From Euwallacea fornicatus (Eukaryota; Arthropoda; Insecta; Coleoptera; Curculionidae), in the NCBI RefSeq assembly GCF_040115645.1, contig NC_089550.1:1240001-1304000 (forward strand): a stretch of DNA of 64,000 nt. The letters are read 5' to 3'. Position 1 is the first letter of the stretch. The number at the start of each line of letters is the position of its first letter. Both the position numbers and the translations under genes were made by a program. Positions 36,718 through 49,400 of the stretch are shown here, piece by piece. The notes below the pieces were generated by a model. It had not been told where the DNA came from, searched no databases, and was given only the letters and a program-made list of their open reading frames with translations.

Positions 36718-39700
36718 TAGCATGTATTTTACGCGTTCTGCCTCACATTTCCCCAGAAACTGTTCTTTTCGTTCAATTTAAAATTTCACAAGAATTTATG
36801 CTGCCAACGTGGCAAGTTTAAATTCTTTGGCCCTACTTGATCATTTCTGTACCGCACTGCTACATCACTTAAATCCAGAGTATCACTTATCCATTTAAAA
36901 TATTCCAAACATCGCGTTTTGACTCCTGTTCCCCTTCTAAAAACCCATTAAATTGTCTATAGGAAGCCTAAAAATAACGTGGTGCAAGGGAATTCCTCGC
37001 CTCTGCCGACAGACTGTTTCAGTCTATTCTCAGAAAATATACGTTGTGAACGATACTTGAAATTTGTGTTTTTTACGAAATCGGATTGTTTTATAGTAAT
37101 TTTTGTGAGTGAAGACGAACAGAAAGCCGAGGGAAATGGGGAAAAGGCAGCGATTGAACAAACTGATTTCCAAGTGGATTAAAAGGTCAGTGTGGAAATT
37201 TAATTATGATGAGTCATGTAAATTCCTTGTGGTTGCAAAGTTTTCGCTGGGATGTGCGATTCTTATGCAACAATCCCACATTAACGTCTTACTTATACAG
37301 CAATGCACGAAATTCATTACCTAAAAATATTCGGCTGTTTGGGAACCTTGGAAGCTAAAATATGCACCCAAAATAACCTTTAAACCGTATTTTTTCCGAC
37401 TTCATTTACAAATTACATTGAATTTACTGTGTATACGTGGTACCCATTCCAGGTTGCATGAAGGTACGTTTTTTATACCCACGGTATGGTTACTCCACAT
37501 TTCTTAATTATACAAATTGTTTCTAAATTACCATCGTTAGTTTTGCTGCTTTTGAATGGTTGACTAATTCATACGAAAAAGGCATAACGACCGGTTATGC
37601 CAATGGCGAAGAACGCTGTTTGCCCACGTCTTCTATGGAAATTGTTTATCATTAAATGGTTTATAGATTGGTCATGTTTAAAGAGATTATTTGCGAAAAG
37701 GCCTACATACATACGCTTTACGAACCGACTACGCAACATCGAAGAAACCGTATATGAGGTAAAAAAGCGAAGCACTAACAATGGGTTATGACATAAGAAA
37801 TCACTTATACTGAGTGCATTCATCATGTTGGCAGTTATGGTGAAGAATAATGCGTTACGCAACGGGCACGAAATGTCATTCGGAAATGGTTATTTTGTAC
37901 AAGTTGTAAATAACACATTTCCCGCAATACCGTTCGTACGGTAAAAATTGCTGATTCTTCAAAATCCGATACAGGTACCACCAAAATAACTGCCGGGATG
38001 TTGGTGTTTGTTTTGCTTCGTCGCTGTGGTTACCCATACGAAGCCGGGGAAAGTAAGCTCGTTTCCTCGTTTTCCGCGCGCAACCCTTGCGAAACGAACG
38101 TATACGGGAGTCGAGGGTGAAAAGGCGATTTTCTTGCAAATTGAGAAAGATTGTTTCCAGTGATCTTCCCGACGACCGATCATCTGCGCTTTTCCTGAGC
38201 GTCGGCAGAGCGCGTCAATCACCAAAGTCGCCACGAAGACCCTTCTCGCTGCCTTTGGCTTTTGGAGTGGTGTCCAGTTGTTCTAAAGCACAGGTAGGCC
38301 AGAAAATCAGAAGGTGAATGCGACTCTAGCGGGCAAAATGCGAAGCTCAGCAAACGGTTAATTCTGACAGATAACTGAAGTTGTGACTTGGCACTTCGCA
38401 GCGCCCTCACTGGTCGCTTCAGTTCCTAATTTGCCCACTAATACCAACTTCCCAAAAAAGTGGCGTGTCGAGCTTTGCTCCCGTGGTATTTTTAAAAAAT
38501 TATTTTCGGTGAAAGAAAATGGAGATTTTGCGTGAACGTACGTACAACAAAACGTTCGTCCCTAGTTGTTTGATCACGCAGAATTCTTGAATAGGAATAT
38601 CCGCGGAAATATTAAATATTGCTCGAACGCCGCAAAATCGTTAAAAATGGCCATATAATTGCACGTGTAGACGGTCACAAAAAATGAAATAAATCGTTTG
38701 GTAGGGAAAACCCAAAGGAAAATGCAAATTCTCGTGTACGCGCGAGACGTTCCCACAGCGCTGTGACGACACAAAGCGGCACGCTCAACTTTAACCAGGG
38801 AGCGCATCACACATTAAATTGCGGATTACCGGAGAAATTTGACTTTTACCGATTTACGTTGCCTTTCTATTACTTAATCATACGTGAAATTGTTTAGTGT
38901 TTGTGTTTAAAATAGAAGAAGGTGCTGAAAAGTTCAAAAAGTAACATTAATGAAACAGTATTAATAGTGGTGTCATATCGCACGTGCCCTCGGGAATAGG
39001 GCCATTGTACTCAGTTTTGTGACACACCTGAGGGATAGACGATGGTAGCCCTATGCTAAGTAGATGCAACTTCAAATTCTCTATTAAATTCTGAACATGC
39101 TTTAGAAATCTGCGGGGAATCTGCTGATGTAAATATATGTAAGTAGTACAACATGCCTTATAAAGCGTTGTGACGATTCTTTATTGAAACTTGAAGTTGG
39201 GATGATGTATCACATCCTTCCATCCCATTTTGGACTGTCTGTCTCACGCACCATAAATATTAAAGCGCAGATATTTGTAATGCGAACAAATTGACAATAT
39301 CAAAAAATTAAGAAAAACAACGAGAAACTGTGGGAATTGTTCTCGAAATTATTCGGAGTATTCTTGGGTTCATGTGTCCTTAAGACCGACGACTTTCTTT
39401 AATTGAGAAAGGCAATTTCCGAGTTGGAGCTTTGACTGCATCTTTAGCAAATGCAAGTAAATGGGGTATTGAAGCGAAGCTTCAACTTGTATCGAGTAAT
39501 TCTGTTATTGACCTGAAAATGCCACGTTCTCATGTTAAGTAAACACTTGTGCGGTTAAAGTAAGAAAATCCTCAACATAATTAAGTACTACTTCCAGTTA
39601 CCTTTTCGTCAAATAAATGTTCCATTACTTTCGATCTGTCCTATATTCTCTATTTGAATGCATTTACTTGATGTTAACTAAGGAAATTACTTAAGGCTTG

Positions 39701-40445
39701 GAACATCAAAACAAGTGTTCGCTTTGCATTACATAAACTTGCCTACAATGCCTATGCTTGTAAAGCAGCTATGAATATTTACGGGCTCTTGCTTTCCGCC
39801 CCGCTATAGTACAATTACAATTTTTCGTTGTAATTTCCTAAAACAAGAAAAAAGCCATTTTCAAATGCCGAATTAAGTGCTTCATTGAAATTTCCTGTAC
39901 GTTCTCAATTGGCAGTGATCAGGCACATAAAGCATTTTAGAAGCTCTATTTCAACAATAAAAATTTCCACGTCGAATTTAAAAATCTTCTGCACTTAGCA
40001 ACCATACTGGTTTCTTATACTTCACAATCATGATTCCGTTGCGGTAAGGAATGCGAAACATGTGCGTACGTGTTAGTTATACAATTCGCATTAATCCTGG
40101 CGAATGTTGCTCCTTCGTTAATCCAAATACTAATTTACGACCAGCCATTTCCCAACGTCAATCCAGGCAATTTTCCAAATGCCTCAAATTCCTGTGAATC
40201 GTCCTCGGTCTACCGAATGTGAACACAAATAATTCCGCATCTATTATTAAGACTTTGAGGAAACACTAGTCTGGCCGTATTGTAAATAAATATTGATGAG
40301 CAATGCCAAACCTTGTTCTAGCAGTTTATTCGCCAAAGGGTCAAGGCACTGGTGGCGCCTCCCTGTCTGAGTTCCTGTTTGATTTAACAATAACACTATT
40401 CGCCTTTTTGGCAAGTAAAGATTTTCTTGCGTCTTCCCCTCGAAG
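36718..40445. other. Upstream region of the DLGAP gene
   Basis: No exon is certain. The part from about 37.9 to 38.8 kb is richer in CpG and has several splice-donor-like sites (for example CACAG/GTAGGC at about 38291), so it is the best candidate for the promoter and 5' leader of the DLGAP gene. A short frame from ATG 37136 ending at a good donor (37185/37186) encodes a basic 16-residue peptide, but its phase does not fit the next recognised exon. The 5' coding start of the gene therefore remains unplaced. Confidence 0.35.
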
Positions 40446-43400
40446 GTCCGACGCAACTCTTCGAGCGTGTCCAACGGACGCCGAGGGTCGGTGGGACGAC
40501 GTGACTCCAGGCGCGGTCTCGACGCCAAAGGGGAGCGGCCCCCTAAGGGCGACGTTGAAAACATCGACAACGTAAGCTCATCAGCGGATAAGTGCATTAA
40601 TCAGAACGGTGAGTTTTCAATGTATTTGCAATTCGCTATGTGCACTTCGAAGTAGCCATTTTCAGTCGGCTGATTATTAACACGTTTTAACACCCTGTAT
40701 TTCGGGAGATGTCGGGAGAATCCGTAAAACGTCAAATGCAAAAACAACAATTTCTAATTTTACAACAAGTAAGGTGACAGTTTCATTTCGCAACTAGTTA
40801 CGTAATGAAAGCCGCTGCCTTCACTTCATAATTCGGTTAATATGTGGTTGCAGCAGCTCCTCAAATACCGGGGGTAACCTGCGTGTAGTCAAACCCATGC
40901 AGTTCTCTGACGGTTTCATCATTCTAGGGTGAAATTTGAACGAATCGCGTTCGAGACTTATTGCGAAATTATTGAACAAAAGTTATGAATTAATGAACCG
41001 TTTTAAATGCGTTAAAGAATCGTTATAATAATCAGCCGTCGGAGAAGCGAAATACCTCTCGAATATTACTCAAAATTTCTGGTGTGCAATAGGGCACGCC
41101 CCTTCGCCCGAGAATCCCCACAGTGAAATCTCCACATCATGTGACATAAACCCAAGGCATCTCACTGAAATATCTAATTTAAGATTAGAAATAAACCCCG
41201 CTCAAGATGGTCCCAAATGCGTAAGGGAGGTTGCAAAGGGCTCTGACCAAGTCCCCCCGGCTCAGAAACTAACGAACAGCGACAGAAAGTCGGCGTTTCT
41301 AAATAGCGACCTTCCTCAAATAGTGCTCACGAGTCCCGAAAACTTGAGACAGTTCTTAAGCCTCAGTAATTCCAAGCGTGCCTCAAGATGCAGCGGATTG
41401 AAGGGTCACGGCGCTGAGGGGTGTTCGATGGTCAAAATGGAAACGTCGGTGGATTCCATCGGGGCTTGTTCCCTGGACATGGAGGCTTCCAGAGAGCTGC
41501 CCTCAGGTATGGTTTATTCTTTAGGATCGTGTGCATGTTGTTATTGTGCTGCTTTCCCAATTTTGCGAAATGGGAAATGCTAGTTTTTACGCTTTACACA
41601 CCTTACAACCAGCATTTTCCTTCCTTACGCAGCAACATGTTCTAATTTATTTTCGCTCCATTATAACACGCATAACCTGCTTTAATTGGCATTAGTTTTA
41701 TTTTGCTTCCATATGAATTTCTACCACGTTTTGGCTGGTTAACGTTAAGTCATGCACACTGCACACACTCTTATAGAATAGACTGTATCTTGCACTCGCT
41801 TCGTCTAGTCCGGGAGCAAATGGAACTTTACAGGTTTTTTTGCACCAGCTTGAATTTGGTAATGTGCGTTGTTAACGAAGTCGTGCGCCAAATTTGATGT
41901 CGTTTTTCCTGTTGGAAAAAAGCGATTCGCCCTCTTATGGGCGCCTTAACTAAATCGATCGCCGCCGATGATCGGTTCGGCTCCGATCTGCCGTTCTTTA
42001 GCTTCCCTCAATTTTGAGTGTTTCTCCCTGTTTTTAATTGTTTTTGCAGCTAAGCGGAGTTAATTGAATTAGCATGTAAATTGTAGTTAATTCCTTTAGT
42101 CGATTATCGCGTTTAAATTGTCCCGGGGAAGAATTCGTTGGTTTTTCGGGGAAGGCCCCACGGTCGATGCCACACCTGTTTCGTATTTTACCCTCTATCG
42201 CAATTTTTCAACTAATCTCTCGCCAATCCAAATTCATCGCCCTCCAACTCAACATGAGAAAACTCATCCAGCGGCAACTCCTCGACGTTGCCCATGCGCA
42301 TAAGAAGCTGCGGCGAGGTTTTGCGTTCAAAAGGCTGCAATTGACATCTCTAACACAATTTTAAGTACTTTTACTTGTCTATAGAGAGTAAGTAGGTGGT
42401 TGGCCGAGATCGCTGGACGCGATAAGTACAAGTACCATATCGGCTGGAACCTTGAACCACACATTTGCCCACTGTTACGTAAAATAATTGAAAAATCCGA
42501 AACGTTCGCTGCCTTCGCAAGTGCTCATTCTTTGACGTTGTTGCGGGGTTCATTTCCTGTCTCGTATCAACAAAACTTAAACGAAGTAATTGTATATCCT
42601 AATCGGACCTAATGAAATGAAAGCTGCTTTCTATTGTTCTTGTTATCAATATAATTGGCCCATTATTGTAAATTAATGTGAGACGGTTTCAGCTTCCAGC
42701 TGTGACTGGAACAAAAGCATAATTCATCTCATATAAATTATTAATATTTAAATTGATTTCTGTGAGCGCGTGAAAGAACCGAAAAATGTAGCTGCTCATT
42801 GGTACTGTTAGAATTTGCGGTTTTGCGAGAAACTTTCTTATCTCACGATGGTCTTAATCGATGTTCCTATAATCCACGCTAAAATTAGTGATGAACCGAC
42901 GGTATTTAAGGGAAAACGCTGGGGTGACCACGAACCATGATGTTTGAATTCTTCCAAAAAATTCTTCCTTTTTTTTTGTTTTTTGGAACTGGTGCCATTG
43001 TTAGGTGTATCGACCGAGCAGTCGTTTTCGAACACACACGCAGACTATATGACGCTTGTCTCGTGTCATTATTGAGGGTTATTTTCATTGAAAAAAGTCA
43101 TCCTAGCCAAGCGGGGTGGAATCGCTGTCCACGCTTCATAGGGGGGAAATCGATATACAGGGTGTCCCACAAGTGTATCATTATATTTCAGTGGGTAATA
43201 GGACATTGAAAAATAATATGACTCCCTATATAAACCATATTCCAATAATGCTTCATTAAGAAGATACAGGGTGTTAAACTTTACTTAAAAAATCTAACTT
43301 TTATTGATATATTCAAAACCGTTTGAGATATGTAAGTGAAATTTGGCATGTTTTGGCCACTAATTTGAACAATTTCTATAATGTTATAGCAAATAAATAA

Positions 43401-46400
43401 TATTTAAAACAAACTTAATATTATTAAAACCATTTAGAGAATATCGTGCATATAGACGGTATTCAATTTTTTACTGGCAAACGATACGTCGGACGAAAAA
43501 GAGTCAAGTGAGCATTTTTCTTCTAAATGAAATTAAACTTATAAAAATAATTTTTATTTTGATAAAAGGCAGTGGCGCACCATGTTTTTCTTTAAAAATG
43601 TGCTGAGAGGCGTCCGTACGCACGTCACTGGTGAAACGAAATATAGCCCTTTTGCATAAATAAATGCGTCTACATTAACTCTCAAAACATGCCAAACTTC
43701 ACTTACATATCTCAAACGGTTTTGAATATATCAATAAAAGTTAGATTTTTTAAGTAAAGTTTAACACCCTGTATCTTCTTAATGAAGCATTATTGGAATA
43801 TGGTTTATATAGGGAGTCATATTATTTTTCAATGTCCTATTACCCACTGAAATATAATGATACACTTGTGGGACACCCTGTATAAAATCGAAGGTATAAC
43901 GAACTTCGCGGGAACAGAAATCCTTACATCATCGAGATCTACTTTGTTTCGTGACATAATCAGTTTTTCGTCATATAAAACTTCGACGAAGTAAAACCTG
44001 ATTTGAACATATGTACCTGTGAATCGATTCTCATATAAATATTTCGACATCATTAAACCGATGAAATGATGTACTAGATCGTGACGGCCGTCTCTGTATA
44101 CGGGGTGATTCACGGTCGACAGGAGGCTAGACGGTTACGGAAATCCAGCTATCAACATAGAACATCCATTGTTTCTGCCCAATAATTCCTAGACCCATCT
44201 CTAGCGGTTCCAAAATGGGGCCCTAATAAAACCTGTGTTGGGTAGATCTGAATTGTCAAATCGAAAAGTTTCGCGAGATTGTTCCGGAAACCTCCACGAT
44301 AACGCCCCATGCAGAAATGGGGGTTCTACCTTGTACAGAGCGGCTCGAAATCATTACTTTCACGGATCGCAACTAAACCCATCCAAAAGGCATTGTTTGG
44401 GCGCCATTTTTTTTTCATTGTCTCAATGTTTGTTTCAAATTATAAGTACAATCGTCTGTTCAATTTATCATCGTCATTTAAATTTTAACCTACTTTTAGT
44501 GATTTCCGAACGGTCGTGGAACTGATACTTTTCATAATTTATTATTTCATATAATATGTTAGCGCACGTTATATCTTTTCAGTCCCTGCACGCCCTTGAT
44601 CTTCGATATTTACACAGGGTGTTTCATGAACACACCAACAACATTTTAGGGGATGTAGAGCTCATAAAAACAAGTATTTAGAACCAATGAAGTTAGGTCC
44701 GAAACTACTTCGTTTTCAAGATGAAGGGTGCTCAATGTGTCATAATTTTTTTTTATATTTCAGAAACGGTTTGGGATACGGACATAAAATTGTCTTCATG
44801 TCCCCCACCTTCACTAAAAGAAAATCAAATAAAATTAATTTCTCCTAAATAATTCAAAAAAATTGCCCTCGGGAACGTATACCGGTGTTTTGGTAGGCAC
44901 ATGAGTGAGTAATTTTTTTTTAATGAATTTACGGAATATTATGAAAAAATATTCGTATTAAGTCACTGGCTTGCCATTTCTTCCATCAAAAGCATCCTGT
45001 TGAATGGCCGCCCAGACGCCACTGGTGCGAATGGACTTATTCTGCCTACTCAGAAGCGTGCGCATTTATTCCGCCATATCGTGCCCCTAATTTCGTGCCC
45101 TCAATCCAAATTGTTTTTGAAATATTGCGAAAATATCTTAAAATGTAAGGAAGGAGACACTCCGTATCTTGAAAACGAGCCGATTTCGGACCTAACTTTG
45201 TTCGTTCCAAATACTTGTTTTTATGGGCTCTACGTCCCGTGAAAGTTTGCCAGGACGTTTATGAAACACCCTGTGTATTATTTGATAAATAATAGGTAAC
45301 CCAATTTCTGGGCTCGAGTTTTACTTGTGGCATTTCGGGGCCGTAATTTATCATTCCGAAATTATGAATTTCGCAACGGGGACAGTGGGATATAAACGGT
45401 AACGCATCCAGAGCGGAATCGCTCAGCTACTAACGCACGTTTTCGTTCGCTTGGAAGGTGCGGAACTGAACGAATAACTATTCTGCGACTTATTTAAAAG
45501 AATAACAGAGAGGTTCAATTCCACACTTAATTTTTGACACGTTTTTATGGCCGGGATTCCGTTGGTGGACCCCCCTAATCAGTACAATCAAAATTTTAGC
45601 GACTCCTCACGAGGACCGACTTGCGATATTCTACCGCACTGTGTGCCAAAGTGCACACTCCAATTCAACAATACGTCATATACTGTGCAGTGTACACCGT
45701 GAACCTCCAAAAGTTCCCCTTTCGTTGCTCAACGAGCAAAAAGGCCCGATTCGGAACTCGTTTATTTTTTCGAGTTGTCCCGCGGTAAGTGGATCTCAGT
45801 ATAGATCTTTTGATGTTTATTTGTCTGAATTCTTGGAGTTTTTTCCTCTTCATCTCTTCATCTGCTGACTAACTATTACCAGCTTTTCTGAAACTAAAAT
45901 AACCTCTAGCACTAGTTGCTTTTGGTGTTCGTTTAATTATAGCGTTTTATTTTCATGGAGAACGAGCCAACGAGGCGCACCGCCTATCAATCATCAAACC
46001 GAAACATTTCTCTTCGAGTTGCATCGCACGCCTTCTGCCATGACGATCATATTGCAAACCTCGAACAATAAACAAATAACAAATTTCTTAAACGAACCCG
46101 CGAAGGTGACTTGTCGCGGCGGTACGACCAGTACCACACCAGTTCCACGGCGATTGAGCATTGGCACCACCCGAAGTTTATTTGAATATTTAAATTGTTA
46201 TCTGGCTTTTATTATATTTATAGCGGTTCTGATCGCAGTTCTGGTCGAACTGTCCGTATTTTAGGACCGCGATGGCTGCCCGAATGGGACGCGCGTTTCG
46301 TTATTTCGGTCCGGGTTATCTTGCAGATAGCAGAGTTTAAGAGCTGAAGCTGCCGCTGAGTGCTTCTTGTGTGCGCGAGCGTGCATGTGGCAACGGCACG

Positions 46401-49400
46401 TGCAGAAAGTGTGCAAGGAACTAGAAAATAGAATCTAAAAGGAGCGTTTCACTGGATCGACCTCAAATCACCAGCAGTGTACTTTGCTTCTGAGTAAGTT
46501 CTTTCCCGTCGCAAACTTGAAATAAAAGTTCATAGTCCGGACTTGGGAGTTAAAATCTAGAAACAAAGTTCAAGGTGCAGCGTAACGCGCGCAAACCTGA
46601 ACACAGCTGCAGTTGTGCGCCCTCGTATAAACATAATTATTTATTTATTTTTTTAATTTCAACTTCATCTTTGGACCTCAGTTAAACGTCTCAACTACAA
46701 GGTGCAACGAACTAATTCAACCATTTCACAATTAACCACAATCGTAATTATTTGGTCTCATCCAATTGATTGCTCCCGAACAACCAATTAATCGACTGAA
46801 ACCCCAAAATTAGAGATGCGTAATTACTTCAAATCTCGAGGACGTAGTCGAGATGTATTGGGTGTTTGAGAGCGCGAGTGCATTTCATCATGGGGCTATT
46901 GTCTGTCGTTTGATTGATGAGCACCCATGAGTGAGAGGCAGAGGCTAAACGGTTATTGTTTATTGTTTCGCTACTAGTTTCGGGGGTAGGGCATCGCTTT
47001 TTCTTTTTCAGATAACAACTTTCAATGTGGTCATGCTATCTGAATTTCAGTTGAATACCTTGAACGTCGGCGGGTTTGGTGTCATCTGCGGTTGATGAGT
47101 AATGTTGTAGTAAGTGTTGTTGCTTGTTTGCGGCGTTGACGTTGAGCGTTAGGAGGCGTTGAGGCCACTTTTAGGTAAATTCTTCGGCATGCCCACGGCA
47201 CACACGTAGGCCCCCTAACTTGCTTCATTGCACAACCCATCCTGTATTTGCATAACAAATTTTCGCACAATGGTAATCTCACACGTTGACCTGAGCGAGA
47301 ACTGACTCGCAATTTAAGGTCAACTTTGAAATCCAGATTTTTCTGAAACGGCTGAGATCGCCCTTTACGTCATAGCGCAAAGTTGTACTTATGGTTACTC
47401 ACACCAAAATGGCCGGACATGGGGCAAAAACGAACAAAATGGTCATAAGCCAATATTTCTGCGGTTTTTTGTTTTACAGAAGATAACATATTCATCGCAA
47501 ATACAAATATGGAATATGTGTTACAAAAAAAACTTAAATAAATTGTTCTAATTCAATAAAGATAAACAACAAATAACAATAAGCGAAAAATGCAGGCGCA
47601 AAATTAACCGTACACGGCACCACATACATTATTTATTTCGGCTGTAAATATTTATCAAAACAGTTTTTTTTGCAAATTCCTTGGAGACTGACAAGTTGAT
47701 TCTAAAGTCACTTAACAGTTTCACATATTTCATGGACGTGTTAGAAATGGCAAATGAAAGAGTGCAAAGCGACATCGCGACGCGCCAATGAATAATAAAG
47801 TTTTATTGTCCCGGAAAAACCAAGCGAGAAATTGGTAATTTAACAGGAAGGACACATTCGACAGTACAGTGGATAATGAACAAATGTCGTTATCAAAGAT
47901 TGGTACGAGACTAGCCAGGCAGGGGACGAAGGAAGGTACTCTCTGAAAAGGATGAACGGTTTATTGTGCGAGGACTAACGGTTAATCCGAAGACAAGTGT
48001 CCCTAACTCAACAAAAGAAGTGTCTCAGAGAATTCGGCAAACCTGTATCAGCTGGAACAGTAACAAGAGCTCTCAGAAAAAGCGGCTTTAATGGCAGAAT
48101 ACTCAAGAAGAAATCACCCTTTATGTAAAAAAAAATGAATAAACAGAAACACCTCAATTTTGCAAGAAAGTATGTACAAAAGTAAACTTGTTTGGATTGG
48201 ATGGAAGATAAATCGCGTGAAGGAAACCAAACACACAACTGCAGGACAGAAATTAAAAAAAAAAAACAATAAAACGCGGAGGTGGATCATTAATGCTATG
48301 GGGTGCTATGGGAGCGAATGGTACCGGTAACCTTCACCAAATTAGGGGATAATGGAGAAAAATGTTTTCTTTGATATTTTTAGAGCCAATTGGCGACCAT
48401 CAGCAGAGAAGTTGAACATGCCGAGAGTGTTTTACTTCCAACAGGACAACGATCCGAAACGCACTGCTGGCATTGTAAAGCTTTGGTCAATACGTAATGC
48501 ACCAAAATCATTAAATTCCCCACCTCGATCGTCAGATCATAATCCTATTGAGAATTTGTGAGAGATTTTAAGAGATGATGTGCAAAGTTGCAGCAGCAAT
48601 TTATTTGTTTTTTATTTTTTATTTATTTTTTTTTTAATTAAAAAAAGTTGTTTTTAACGTATGAGGAAATATTTCTTCGGATGCGCCTAGAAAGTCGGTA
48701 GAATCGATGCTGCGTCGCCTGAAGGCTATAATGAAGACGAAGGGGGGTGTCACTAAGTGTTGAATCTTAGATGTTACTTGTTCTCTTTCAACTTCTGCAA
48801 ATAAATGATTATACGATATGCACATTTGCGTTTGTACGGTTCGCTTTGCGTCCACACATTTCGCTTATTGTTGTTTGTTATTTATTTTTATTGAATTGGA
48901 ACTATTTTTGTAAGTTTTTTTCGAAACGTATATTCCATATTTGCATTAGCAATGAGTATATTATCTTCTGTAAAATGACAAAGCGTAGAAATATTGGCTT
49001 ATGACCATTTTGTTCATTTCTGTCCTATGCGCGGTTAATTTCGTGAGTAACCGTATATGCCAACAGGCTGACGACCGCATCAGTGTATGAAAAAAACGGA
49101 AATGGCAATTACTTAATATCCAGGGTAGCAGCTTAGGCACTAATCCTGTATATTAACTAACTCTAAACCCATAACGCAGGTTATTGCGAAAGAGTACGCC
49201 GATTCGTTACTCATGCATTGCTTGAACGAAAACAATACTAATTTTACAATTTTTTTTGTTCACGATGTCGAAATTGCTAATTTCAAAGAGTATTTTTCGC
49301 GCAAAACAGTCCGCATTTTTAACATTCGCAACGTCTGTTAAGTATTTGTGGCGAATTCGAGCATCCAAAAAGTGCGAACTCGACGCCGTAATGTCGTTCC

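Noticed and set aside
37136..37185. Basic ATG exon ending at a GTCAGT donor, possible DLGAP first exon
   Set aside because: It ends in phase 2, while the next recognised exon at 40446 needs phase 0; an intermediate exon would be required and none was found.
40247..40597. 116-codon minus-strand frame with plausible composition
   Set aside because: The plus strand of the same DNA encodes an Arg/Ser-rich exon with a good acceptor and donor in phase with the DLGAP gene; the minus frame is its shadow.
43829..44113. 94-codon minus-strand frame
   Set aside because: It fuses a repeat fragment to the arm of the foldback element; the same ending appears at 43140-43209 in the other arm.
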